From Acanthaster planci (Eukaryota; Echinodermata; Asteroidea; Valvatida; Acanthasteridae), in NCBI RefSeq assembly GCF_001949145.1, contig NW_019091404.1:2185608-2249607 (forward strand): DNA of 64,000 nucleotides. The letters are read 5' to 3'. This document shows, piece by piece, positions 48,537 through 60,500 of the stretch. A model generated the notes under the pieces. The model made no database searches, was not told the DNA's origin, and worked only from the letters and a program-made list of their open reading frames with translations. How positions within the stretch are numbered: the stretch's first letter is position 1; each line of letters opens with the position of its first letter. Both the position numbers and the translations under genes were made by a program.

Positions 48537-49715
48537 CACTGCCTCAGACACGAGACTACAACGTTCAAGTGAAACATCTTGGCATGTATCCACACTGTGG
48601 ATTACTCACTGACGGCACTGTTATTCAAGTTCAAATGCATTTAGGCATCACTGTGAGGTTACCATGAGTAAATCTCTACTTTTCTCCGTTACAGTTTTGC
48701 CACCTGCAGGTCAGTACAGGCATAAAACTGTTTCAAATAGAAAACAACTTTCAGCATTCAACTTTTTGGCACTGGCTGCGGTACCAGAACGTGGGCAAAA
48801 AGAGATTTTTTTTCTCTCTCGTCATTTACAATGTATCAGTTCCTCATTTTTTTAAAGTCTTAAGGTGCCTTTCCATATGTGCGTCAACACTTGCACTATG
48901 TGTTGTGTTTCCGTAGTCAAACGCAACACACTCTAGTGTTATATTAATGGAGTGGATTTGTGTCCGTGAAAGTGAAACGCATGAATGCATCGCATACACC
49001 ACACACCTTAAAAACATACACAAATGGAAAGCTGCCTTGACTTTTTTACAAATTTAAATGCTCACTTGAATGGCAGGTTTGGTTCAAATAACTAGAAGTA
49101 CAGCCAGCATTCTTCTAATGTAACACCTAAGCACTCAACCTCATTGATGTTGCAAAGATTTCAATTACAAAAAATAGTTAAAATACGACCAGGTGATCTT
49201 CAGTGATTTTTTTTTTAATGAAAAGGATTTTACTCATAGTCAATATTCTAAGAATCATTTATCTTATCCGGATGGGCTTTCATATGTAAGCAGACAGTTT
49301 AGAGTTAAAACGGGTAAAAGTGCCTGCATTTTTAATTTGGATCGCAACATTGCCGTTTATTTGCATGAGATTTTGACGATTCCGAAGTGTTTTGTAGGGA
49401 AAAAAAGGTGCTTTAGTCATGTCCTGCGATTGTAGATCTATGCACTTTGAATAGGGAATAACTTAAAAAGTGCAAAGGGGGTTGTTTGTATACTTATTCG
49501 TTAAATGTATGCGTCTGTTTTTAAAGAAATGATATTTGTATTGCTTTATACTCAAATGCTAATATTACCTAGCTGAGTGCCGAGTGATATATTTTGTGTA
49601 ATCTCCTTTAAATTGAAGTACATTTAAGAGAACATGCACCAAAATTGCCAAGTCTGCAAGCTGTGCTAATGTATGCTTTAGTTTGTAATTTATATTTTGC
49701 TGGGAGATAAAGCCA

Positions 49716-49721
49716 ATTAAA
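49716..49721 (+). promoter_or_regulatory. Candidate poly(A) signal of the PH gene
   Basis: ATTAAA lies about 1.2 kb after the stop codon, followed by sequence without further coding. Other variants are possible. Confidence 0.25.
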
Positions 49722-52700
49722 CCGATAAAGCCTTTCTACCTATTAGATTAAAACAAAATTGATTTACAAACTTTATTTCGTCAGTTTTGTCTGGTTTTAT
49801 TTTACGTACAAAAGCTCGAGTTGTTGCACTGTACATTATTAATTAATTAATGCATTAACGTACTTCAAAGTACTGAGCAATTACACTGTCATGTACATAG
49901 GAACCCACTGTGTATATGAAAATCTAATTTCTAAGTTGGAGATACACATGTGTACATGTATGGATGCCTGTTCCCATATTCAGTAAACCTTGGCTAATGT
50001 AAGCAAATAATCTCCATACGGTGCCCCTGCCTGTTATGCTCACTGGAAAACTTTTAACAAATTTGAGAATGACCTTGAAAAAACTGAGGTGAAGCTGGGA
50101 TCATACATACCTTTGCTGGCGACACCTAATGCACGGCATCCCCCCAAAGGGCATTTCAAATCAGTCCTGTGTGGGAGAGTTTTATTTCAAATTATACATT
50201 TAAAAATATTGCCTGCAATTCGTACTTGGGCTCTATTGCTGTACAGTACGCCAATCTTGAAATGGTGAACCCAATTTCATTTTGAACTGGGGGGGTAAAT
50301 GCATCCCCCCCCCCCCGAATTCTGCATTCCAAATGCCTGCCAAGATTGAAAGTTAAGTAGAGCATTGAGCTATTATAGCCCCATGAGCAGTGTAACGAAG
50401 GTAGGCATGGTAGGCTAAATTATATCGATACCTGAGTGCATGCCTTGGTGAGTTTATCGGTGAAAATTTTACATGATTTTCTAAGACTCTTTCACACAAG
50501 TCATAAAACATTTCCAATGTGAAAATAGGGCTGTTGGAGCTTCCAAGGTTATTTCATACCAGAGCAGATTATAGGCCTACAAATAAAAACAGCGCCAAAC
50601 AACCTCTCCCATGATAGAATTATGTTCTAATATTTTTCCCACTTTCCGGACACCGTAACAGGAAGTTCCCAACAAAATCATGGGATCGTTTCGATACTTA
50701 ATTTTCCCCCATAATTCCCAAAGCATATTTATCACGATAACCGTACCAGTACATATTCAAAGGGGCGATTTTGAACGTCCTCAGCGAAGGTAAGGCAATA
50801 CTGTTTGCAGGAAGTCAAGCATGCCAAAGTAGCACCATGCGGTGACAAGAAGATTATAATTAGGCCTAACGTTTATGTCAGAAGCTGCTTCTCCAAACAC
50901 GAACTTTTTACGAAACATTGACATGGTAACACTTAATATAAAAAAATGCCTTTATTACACAAATTATGTCATTACTGGGTACTTACCACATAACACTGAA
51001 AGACGTCAATTTCATGCCCCAAAATCCACTAAAATAATGTAAATCTGTACAAAAATCAGTCTGCATACACATACATTGTAAGTAGGTCATCGTCAGTGCA
51101 TGCAGACGAGACGCAGGTGCATGGATGTATGTTGTGGAAGTACAAGTGTAAACCTAAAGGTGGAGAAATAATGAATTCGGATTGGCTGTAACTTTTGAGC
51201 AGATTGTTTCTCAATGCCTGGGTTTTTTTTTAAATGACTTCCAAAAATTCCAAAAGGCAAGCAAAACCAAAACACATAATTGGCACCAGTACAATTCATC
51301 AGCTTCTAACGTGGTTTCAATTGCCCCACTCGAATTCCTTGCAGTGAGTACTTCATGCATGGAACCATGGAAACATAGTGATTCACACTCCCTGCACAGT
51401 ACAGAGTGCATGATTGGCTGACATCTCAATGGCTCTTTTGGCACCAGCCAATGAAAACTCTGTACGTTTGCATAAATCTACAAGAACATTAACAAGACCA
51501 AAGTTGTACCGTACAGTACTACAGATGCCCAATTCTCTTTTATGGTTAATTTCCAGTCAGCAACACCACAAAATGTGTGGATAACTCGTACGGAAAACAT
51601 TCCAATTGTGGAATAAAATACAGTTGCACTTCCCTAGTTGCATAAAAATGGCATCAACAAACATTAAGAGAAAAATTACAAAAATATCTGAGTATCCTAT
51701 GGGTTGAGGGTTGTTATGGTGGGCCTCATTAAACATGTTAATTTTCTCTGATAAAGGATTTATGAACATCTGCTGACGCCTTACAGCTCAAGTTGTCATG
51801 AAAGAAAGCACTAGTTTCAATGTGTGGAAAAAAAAGCTAAATCAAAGAAAATTATATGGGTACGGTCAACAAATAAACTTTAAATAAAACTCAAAGCAAT
51901 TTACATGCAAATTATAACAAACCTATAAGCAAATCTTGACAGTGCACACCTGAGCCTGCAGGAAACAGATGTGAAACAATGTAGCCAATGTTTTCCAAAT
52001 CACAACCTGTCCAAAACATCATAATATTTACTGATCGAACACGTACCTACTCATTGTTTACATGCACAGCATGTACTGGTGGAGATACAACATTGGAAAA
52101 TATAAAAAAAAAATCAACATTTTCATACACATGACCTCCAAACACACAAACATCTTTAAAAAAGCAATATTAAAACAAACACTACACTTGTGAATCAGGC
52201 AACAATTACTTGACTAACTTAAAGATGGGGAATTCCACTGAAAGTGTATTGTAAAGAAAGTGACCAACTGTGCAACTGCAGAATTCTAAAAACTCTGGAC
52301 AGCACCATATTTTAGATGATTCTAAAAATGTACAATTTGTATTTATATTGACATGACTTACAAGCTGCATGGGTAACACATGGATCCCATGGCTTGATCA
52401 TTTTCTCTTGGACAAGATAACTCACAAATTTGAAGCCTCAAAATGGAGCTGGAGGGGTAACCAGGCTTTGGACATGCTGAGGTTGTGATTAACCCACCAG
52501 AAGGATGTGAGCCAGGTTCTTGTCCAGAGCCTGAAATGGACCAAAAAAGCCTCAATACCTCGTTAAGACCTGAAATTAGCCAACCTTTTAAATGAAAAAG
52601 CCCAAAATTGGGTTTTTGCCTGAAACTGGAATCCCTGCCTTGGCTTCTTGTGAGACAGGAATATGCGATCTGTCAGTACCTCAAATAAAAAACCAGTTCT

Positions 52701-52804
52701 TTTCCTAAATTTCGGAGCATACAATTTGTCTAATGAAGCCTGATTCTAAATTATTTCAGACTTAAATCAAGAACCAAATCATACTGACTAGGTGCTTATG
52801 AATG

Positions 52805-52849
52805 ATTATAAAGATGAACAAAGAAGTTGACTTTGTTCATCTTTATAAT
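52805..52849. repeat. Short perfect hairpin
   Basis: The arms ATTATAAAGATGAACAAAG and CTTTGTTCATCTTTATAAT (19 bp, perfect) are separated by AAGTTGA. Confidence 0.85.
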
Positions 52850-53142
52850 TATTTCAGACTTGTATAAAAATCTAAATTAGGTCTCAATTCAGTTAAATTA
52901 AAACTGAACATACGAGTCATTCTATCAATTTAGGGTCCAGAAATGTAACCTGCTTTGTCCGTAATATTTGACCTCAGTCTGTAATCTGACATGGAAAAAT
53001 CATTGAAATTCACTTCAACCGACTGGTATTTTGATTTGTTTGGCAGGTAACATGCATTACTTTATAACTCTTTGCATTTCAAGAGTGTGTGCTAAACTCT
53101 AAAAAACTTGTACCCAAAATTTTTAGAATGACCAAGACCAAC

Positions 53143-53148
53143 TTTATT
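53143..53148 (-). promoter_or_regulatory. Candidate poly(A) signal of the minus-strand coiled-coil gene
   Basis: AATAAA on the minus strand lies about 1.4 kb after the proposed stop at 54531. It is the clearest hexamer seen in the 3' flank, but is unproven. Confidence 0.25.
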
Positions 53149-54530
53149 ATCACGTAATCAGCTGAAGTACCTCTGTGTAATTACAGCAAAGTAAAAATCT
53201 ACAAATATATCATGTTTAAACAAAATGTTCAATTAAAATGCGATCTTCAATATACAGAGTCATTCTGAAACAAATATAGAAATTTAAAAACTGCAAAGGT
53301 AGAACTCAACAAATATTCTTCCTTGGGAAGATAAAGAAACATGAACAAATGAAACCAAATTGCCCATGTTAATATTCTTGCAAAATTCCCAAGACTGGCA
53401 ATATTTCTAAATATTTGTGAAATGCTTTCAGGAATACTCTTTTTTCCCCACTTGTTCAAAACTATCCACATAATTCTCAGTTACCCCAGAATTCCCAAGT
53501 GTGCTTGGATTCTGAATGCCCTCTTAAAGGCTGGACAAAAGTAATTTAGGAATGCCATCCACTGAAAAGATGACCTGGCCAATAATATTTATAATGATCA
53601 ATGGTTTTGTGGTCATTTTTACTTTGACAAAAACATGCCTTGACAACGAAGCTCACATGAATCTTAAATATACACGTACATAGAACATGAAAAATTAAAT
53701 ATTCACAGACATCTCGTGCTTTTCCACACTGAGGTGGAAACTAGATCTCATTCCTGCAGAATTTCACCCTTGGAAATATCAAAAGCTTATTTATACAGAT
53801 AAGGCAATGCATTTTTAATAAATGAACTTGGAAAAAGTAGGGAATATGTTTAAGCATCTAGGATCATTTCTGTTTTGTAGGAATCTGAAGTACTAATGTA
53901 CTATAATTTCTTGGCACAGTGTGTCATCAGCCATCTTTGTCATGTTTCCTGAATACACAGCACCCCTCAAATACTTAGGATCAACCCTTCCTTGAGGCAC
54001 CGGACTACTGTTGTCAGCTGCTTGGTTTTAGTTGCATGAACTGCGTTTCCTGTCTTCACGAGCTCCGACAAGAATTCCTCAATTTCTAAAGTGTCTTTTT
54101 CCCTCGGTTAATACAACTAGAACCATTGCCTAACCAGATTTACCATACAAAAACATTACATATTTTCTAGTTTACTATCCTTGTTAAGTTAATGAGGCAT
54201 ATTATCTTATGAAGAGCTTCAGACAAACGGGACAGTGAGCTGCAGGATGCAAACGACCGATAGGTAGCACTGTTCATGAGCATCCAGAATAGGACTGCAT
54301 CCAAATCGAGGGCTAGATCTTTGTCTTCACAGACCGCAAACAGACGTAGCCGCAGTCCTAGTCTCACCACTTAATGCCCAAATAGATATACAGCTTGGCA
54401 ACAGTGCTCCCTATTGGTGGTCTTTATACAGGAAGCGTAGAAATTTACAACTGCTCTGTACAAAAATATTGTCATCAACATATTAATTTATGGTCTGAAA
54501 TGGCCTCTTGAAAAGATGAACACTTGCTAT

Positions 54531-54545
54531 TCATCTCTCGAACAT
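54531..54545 (-). CDS. Coiled-coil gene, putative terminal exon
   Basis: A strong acceptor (ACTTTCATTTTCAG) is followed by ATG TTC GAG AGA TGA, in phase 0 with the previous exon, giving ..DMRKMFER and a stop. Alternatives are read-through of the previous exon into the minisatellite frame, or a different downstream exon. Confidence 0.45.
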   Translation of the reverse strand: MFER

Positions 54546-57500
54546 CTGAAAATGAAAGTATAAATGGTGAAGGCTTGTGAAATGGTGAAGGCTTGTGAAC
54601 GTAAAATGCTCAAGCAAGAACTTCAAGACAGTGACAACATAATACTTCCAAAGTGCAGAGGAAGTAAAAAACAAGGATGTTTCTGTGTTTGGAATCCCAA
54701 CAGTTGGAATGTGAATCCTTGCCCCTAACCTGCCTTATAAGCAGTGTCGTATTCAAGTTCATCACAAGTCCCTTCACAGTCCTGTCACAAGTCCCTTTAC
54801 CAGGGCCAGTCATAAGTATACAGGGTGAACAATGACAAAGGAATGCTTTTGTCATGGCTCATTTGAATGGCTTGTGACTTGGCTAAAGACAGGGACATGG
54901 ACTTGCAGGGACTTGTAATGGACTTGAATACAACACTGCCTACAAGACCTACATGTATGCTTAGAATAACTTGATACAACATTTGGTGTGAATCGTTGTC
55001 AACATCTTTTTCCATTGTTGATCAAATTGTCTGTAGGCATGCAACTTACGCTTTGACAAAAACAAGGAAATTCCAAACTTTACAAGACTCCGTACAGTGT
55101 TTTTCAATTTTCAGAGGCATGAGTGTGGTGCGGAAGACAGGGAAAGCAGCTGACCCGAAGGAAAAGTTGTATACCAGTGTCTGTATATCTGTCAGGCTGT
55201 CTGTCAGGCTGTCCGCCAGGCTGTCCGTCAGGCTGTCCGTCAGGCTGTCTGTCAGGCTGTCCGTCAGGCTGTCTGTCAGGCTGTCCGTCAGGCTGTCCGT
55301 CAGGCTGTCCGTCAGGCTGTCCGTCAGGCTGTCTGTCAGGCTGTCTGTCAGGCTGTCTGTCAGGCTGTCTGTCTTTCTACAGATGCATGTGCTACGTTTC
55401 TGTCTCTTTACCTTACGCATATCTGACACATTTCCACCCCGTGCAACCTTCAGTCCAGGGGAAGTAGCTCCTAGCTGTTCTTTCTTTTGAGTGCTGGAAA
55501 TCTCCTTGCGGACGATTTCAGCTGATGCAGAGTCCTGACAAAATGATTTTCAACTACAAGTCAATCACTGTATGACAGAGTAGAATATGCAGCTACAATT
55601 CTGGGAACAAAATCGCAATTAATGTAATGTGCTGGACGAATAAGGAGCAGCAACGGCAAACTGACAAACTGCTGGTGCTTATTACTCAATGTTCAGAATT
55701 AACCGTAACTTCATGCAAAACGTAATCATCATGCAAGGGCACAAGCGAGGGCGTTCCACATAACAATTCTGTAGCCACCTGCTCTCAATGTCATTTTAAT
55801 CATGGACAGTCTGTAACAAAACCACATACAAAATTGCAGGCACACTACTCCCATACTAAATCTTTACAAACACAAATCATGCAAAGCTTGCCCTATAAAC
55901 TACTTGCTTACAAGTGTGATGACACGGATTTCTACTTAGTGCAACTTTCTAGTCCTCTTTTGTGTGTACAAAACCAATTTGACATCCCTTCTTGGTTAGT
56001 CTTCATACGGACCATACCTGCCAACCTGTCACACTCCTTCCTGAGGTCGGACATTACCACACAATAGATCAAAAAGTATTTAAATGAGCCCTCAGTTCAT
56101 TTCAAATTCTAATCTATTTATGTGGTGATGCCTGACCTCAGGAAGGAGCACGACAGGTTGGCAGGTGTGCATGACAGGTGCACTTTTTATAAACATTTCC
56201 AATTTTTCATGCTATTCCGTACAAATGAGGGTGCTGTTGCTGTGACGTCAATTCAAAAGAAACTGAAGAAGCTGTCACACTGAGCTTTCCTCCTGAAATG
56301 AAATCAGGCTTTTGTTCACGGATATGCAAATTCACATGAGCATAAAAATGAAAAACACCAAAATGCTTTTGTGTCAAAACGAAAATTGAAAATAAGTGTG
56401 ACACATAAATGCATACCCAAGGAGTGCGTTAAAAAGATTCACACTGAATGGGCCCTTTAAGTCAAGCCCATTATATGAGTCTCACTAAAAAGCAATGTTA
56501 CTTACGACCAAAATGGCACAGTATGGTATGTCACTTTGAGGAGAAAATTTGCTCAGGGGTGGAAACTAGTGACTCACAACATTACAGCATATGGAACCGT
56601 GCAGAAACAAAAACGTTTACCGAAGAAACAAACTTGTCACCAAAGAAGTTCTTCTGTGCATTTGTTTCCATCTTGTAGCTAACTTACTAAGCTCCAACTT
56701 CTTGAGGCGCAGAGCGAGAGGCGGTCTCGTGTCCTGCGCACCATCATGGGGTCCTTAAACGACATTTCTTCGACAATGGACATACGTAATCTCTACGAGG
56801 TTGCCACAGTAATGCAATCCAGTAATTGTGCGATGCATAAAGTGGGGTGCAAAATGGATTAATTACATATGGACATCATTCCTTCATCCATCCAAGGCAA
56901 CCGGTCATTCTGTTAGGTTGTAACTGGTCAAAAACGTCATTTTTGGTGTCTCAAGCAGGAAAAGATGCAGAGAATCAAACCACAGTTTTAATACACACCT
57001 CTCCAGTTAGTTGGGACGTATTGGGGTGCAAGGTTCAAACACCTACAAAACAACTACAATACAATTTGGAAATCAACGTCTACCACCCAAACCAAGAGAC
57101 AAACAGGTGCAATGACATTTCAACTTTCGGAAATTGTCCACATTTGGCATTCCATGGCTATGGCTCAAGATTTTGCCACTGATGCATTACAGTGAATAGC
57201 CGTAGCCGCATAAAACAAAGCCCATTCAGAGCACCCCCTCATCCTCCCAAATGACAACTAACTTCTACCCCCTTCAATCCAAGTTTTTTCTTACCTCTTT
57301 CTTTTCCTCTTTTGTGTCGGGTCCGCCGCCCTTGCTAAACCTCTCTATCTCAGAGTTGATGAAAGCCAAACGGTTGTTACAGGTGCTCCATTCCTGTTGC
57401 ACCTTCTGCAGTTCAGCATCCAAAAGTTCCTTCTGTTTTGGGTCGGTAGCCTCACGCCTTTCATTTCTAGAAATGGAGACAAAAGACGACGATGCAGTGT

Positions 57501-60500
57501 TCATTTGGCCCTGAGCCTCCCATGACTTCTCCAATATCCCTCCCTGTTCAGGAAACTAGTGACGCCGTCTGTGCTTTTGAATAACAAGGGGGCATCAAGT
57601 CCCATAAGCCTATTTGAGGAGGGCGCTACTTGGTTTGAATGGAATCTTTTGAGTTGACTCTAAATTTACCCACTTCAAATAGCACCATCCAATTGTGTCC
57701 GCCATGCTTCAAAAAGGCTAATGCACACGCAAGTAAGATGTCAGAAAAAAAGGCTGTACAAGTGAAGAGACTAATCCCAGGAGATGCCATTACTAGGTAG
57801 CATTATACTCATGCAGGCATTCTTAACTTGAGTCAGCTCGCCCACTTTGCCTAGTCACAATACCCTGTTGAAGACGAATGACACGTGTGCGTACTGCCTG
57901 CAAACAAATATGGCTGCCCCAAAGTAACCGCTTCAAATTCAGGTCGGCAGATTAGTCTACAGTGTTTTACAATATGTACGGGATTACGTAAGTCCCAAAA
58001 AAGGTAACAAGTTGATCCATGGATTGGGTGTGAAGCAACACCTGTAATGCTTCAAAAATCCTGCAAAACCTCGAGGCTAATTTTGAAGGAAGGAAGTGGG
58101 ACCTAAGGATCCTGACAATGCTCTTGTCGGCATTACCTGAGATCTATCTTCCGCTTGGTCACCACTCGTCGCTTTTCCTCGACTTCTTTCCTTTCAATCT
58201 CCAAGCGATCCACATCCAGAAGATGGCTCTTGTCAGATTTTTCAAAAGCAGACACTGTTCTCCTTCGGACTGAGGGGAAAAAAAGGAAGAGATGGATAGA
58301 GTTGAATTAAGATTATCAAAATAACAGCGAGCTCCAAAATTTGAAGCAATATCTATATATTGCATTCAAGGAAGCTTAATGCAGCCACATTCAAATAAAC
58401 AAACTTGATTGGCCTCAAAAAACAATCCACATTGTTTCCCGAAGAGGAAATACAATTCCTGATTAAATAATATCACTTCTAATGTCTATATTATTTATCA
58501 CAGTTGCCTACCTGTATGGCATAACCTTCTCAGATTCTTTGCTTTTTAGCCGTTAATTAAAGGTCAGGAAAATTTCCCAATGCCTGAGCAAGTTATAATA
58601 TACAAAGACTTTCCACACTTCCTGCTTCCCCGCTTCATACTTCACATGAAAGCAAACATGAATTTACGACATCAGGTAAAATATTCCCATTACGAATTCT
58701 TGAAGTTTTACACATTTCAATGCAAATGAAATGTTGCTGCGAATCTTTTGTGACGTCGGATTTGCTTTTGTGACGTCAGATTTCCTTTTGTGACGTCAAA
58801 TTTGCTTTTGTAATGTCAAATTTGCTTTTGTGACGTCAAATTTGCTTTTGTGACGTCAGATTTGCCTGCAGTATGGACCATATGACTTTCCATACTCCTT
58901 ATCTCCCCCTTCTCCAGCATCAAAATTCCTCATCATTCTTGGTGAAACAATCTGCCCATTTTCCCTTTATAAGGGGCAACTGCAAGCATTCATGACACTT
59001 CCTGCAATCCTACCAGATTCCTTCTTCTTCCCACCATCACCAACATTCTCCCCGGGAGCCTCTTCCACTTCCTTGGCAACGACCTCTTCCTCCTTGGTGA
59101 CGACCTCAACCTCCTTCCCCTTGCCTTTTTTGTCCTTCTTCTGCTTCTTCTCCTCCTTCTTTTTGGCTTTCTTGTCTTTCTTCCCACTGTCTGCATCCTC
59201 CAAGGCCTTGCCGATCTTTGCAGGAAGGGTTTCGCTTTTCTTCTTTCCATCCCGCTGGAGAACCTGAATAATCCAACAACAACTGTGAGGCGCTAGCGTG
59301 ACGCAATGCCTGTAATACCTACAAAGATTTCATTTGAAAGAATGTGTCATTTCCTGATTTGGCTTGCCCCAGAACTTTGCAGAGACTTACCTGAGATCTT
59401 GCACCTTCAAAATTCTGCATTATGGTTCCCAAGAACATAGCGGGAGGGCTTCATACAACAATGTGATTATCAACATCAAAATCACCATGATCACACAACT
59501 GCTTCATTGAGGTTCCTTCAACTCTTTTTTGGTATCGAGAGGAATCCGTTTAGGAGCAGCAGGGGTGCAATGGGGTAAGAAGGCAGTTTTGAAATGCTGT
59601 TCAAACAATGGAGCACTTGAAGTATCTGTCTGCAGGCTAGTGATCTAGAGGTGCAAAGACTTAACTTTAGTTCAATAAAGTTCACTAATCTTATCTCTGC
59701 CATCACAAAAATCCTAAACAGTTTCTTACAAATTGAAAATGTCTTGGAGCTCACTCTCAAAACTTAAAGACCAAATTTTCAAGTCTGATAGAAATTTTGA
59801 GAATGAAAATGTGGACAGGCATTGTTTGTTTTCAGCTAAATGTTAGCAGTTAATGGTTTTGTGATTGTGCTGTTTGGCATTTACAGTGCTGTGTAAAATT
59901 CCCTGCAAATGTGAAGGACAGTGTTCAAGCTAGGACCAGTGCAGTGCCGGTTAAATTTTTGGATTGGACCTCTCGTAGCCCATAGCTGGGTTTTTAGGGG
60001 AATCCTAGAAGGGATTTCCCCCATGTCATCGTGAAGGCATGTTTACAATAATGCTTTCCCAATCAACGGCTGATTTGATACGAAGAAAATGAGAAATATC
60101 TTTCTTAGGTCTTTACTTACTTGTTTGAAATTGCAAAATAGTGCAAAACTGTGACTTTGTAAACTTGAAATTTGATCAAATTGGTAAATTTTCGGCAATA
60201 TTTCAGTCCATTTGAACCCAAGAGCCAGGCAGAATTTTACAATACCGGGTGGTGCCGCCCGGCACTGCCCACTGTTGCTAGAACACTGGTGAAGGATTAA
60301 ACTACAAGGGGCAGTTATTTTTCAGGGTTAGTATCACCTGTACCAAATAAAATTAAATGGAAATTAGTACATTTACAATATTTTCGATGAGATTTGAAAA
60401 CCTCAAGTTCCGCTTACCTATCAAAAATGGATTACATGTATGAGTTAAAAAAATTATTTTCATGATGTCAGTCAATTTACCATCAAATATGACTTGAATG

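Larger units (their letters stand above)
48537..54530. other. 3' UTRs and intergenic space between convergent genes
   Basis: The PH gene 3' UTR runs rightward, with a candidate ATTAAA signal at 49716-49721. The minus-strand gene's 3' UTR runs leftward, with a candidate AATAAA at 53148-53143. A CpG-richer patch lies around 50640-50830. A short perfect hairpin is at 52805-52849. Two protein-like open frames near 53.9-54.1 kb are discussed under findings. Confidence 0.4.

Noticed and set aside
54167-54370. 67-codon minus-strand frame reading LALDLDAVLFWMLMNSATYR
   Set aside because: It looked protein-like, but I found no acceptor with a pyrimidine tract and no in-phase join to the neighbouring exons; left as unsupported.
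54996-55490. 164-codon plus-strand frame with an RLSV repeat
   Set aside because: It is produced by the 12-bp minisatellite, which keeps several frames open; the frame has no conserved domain.
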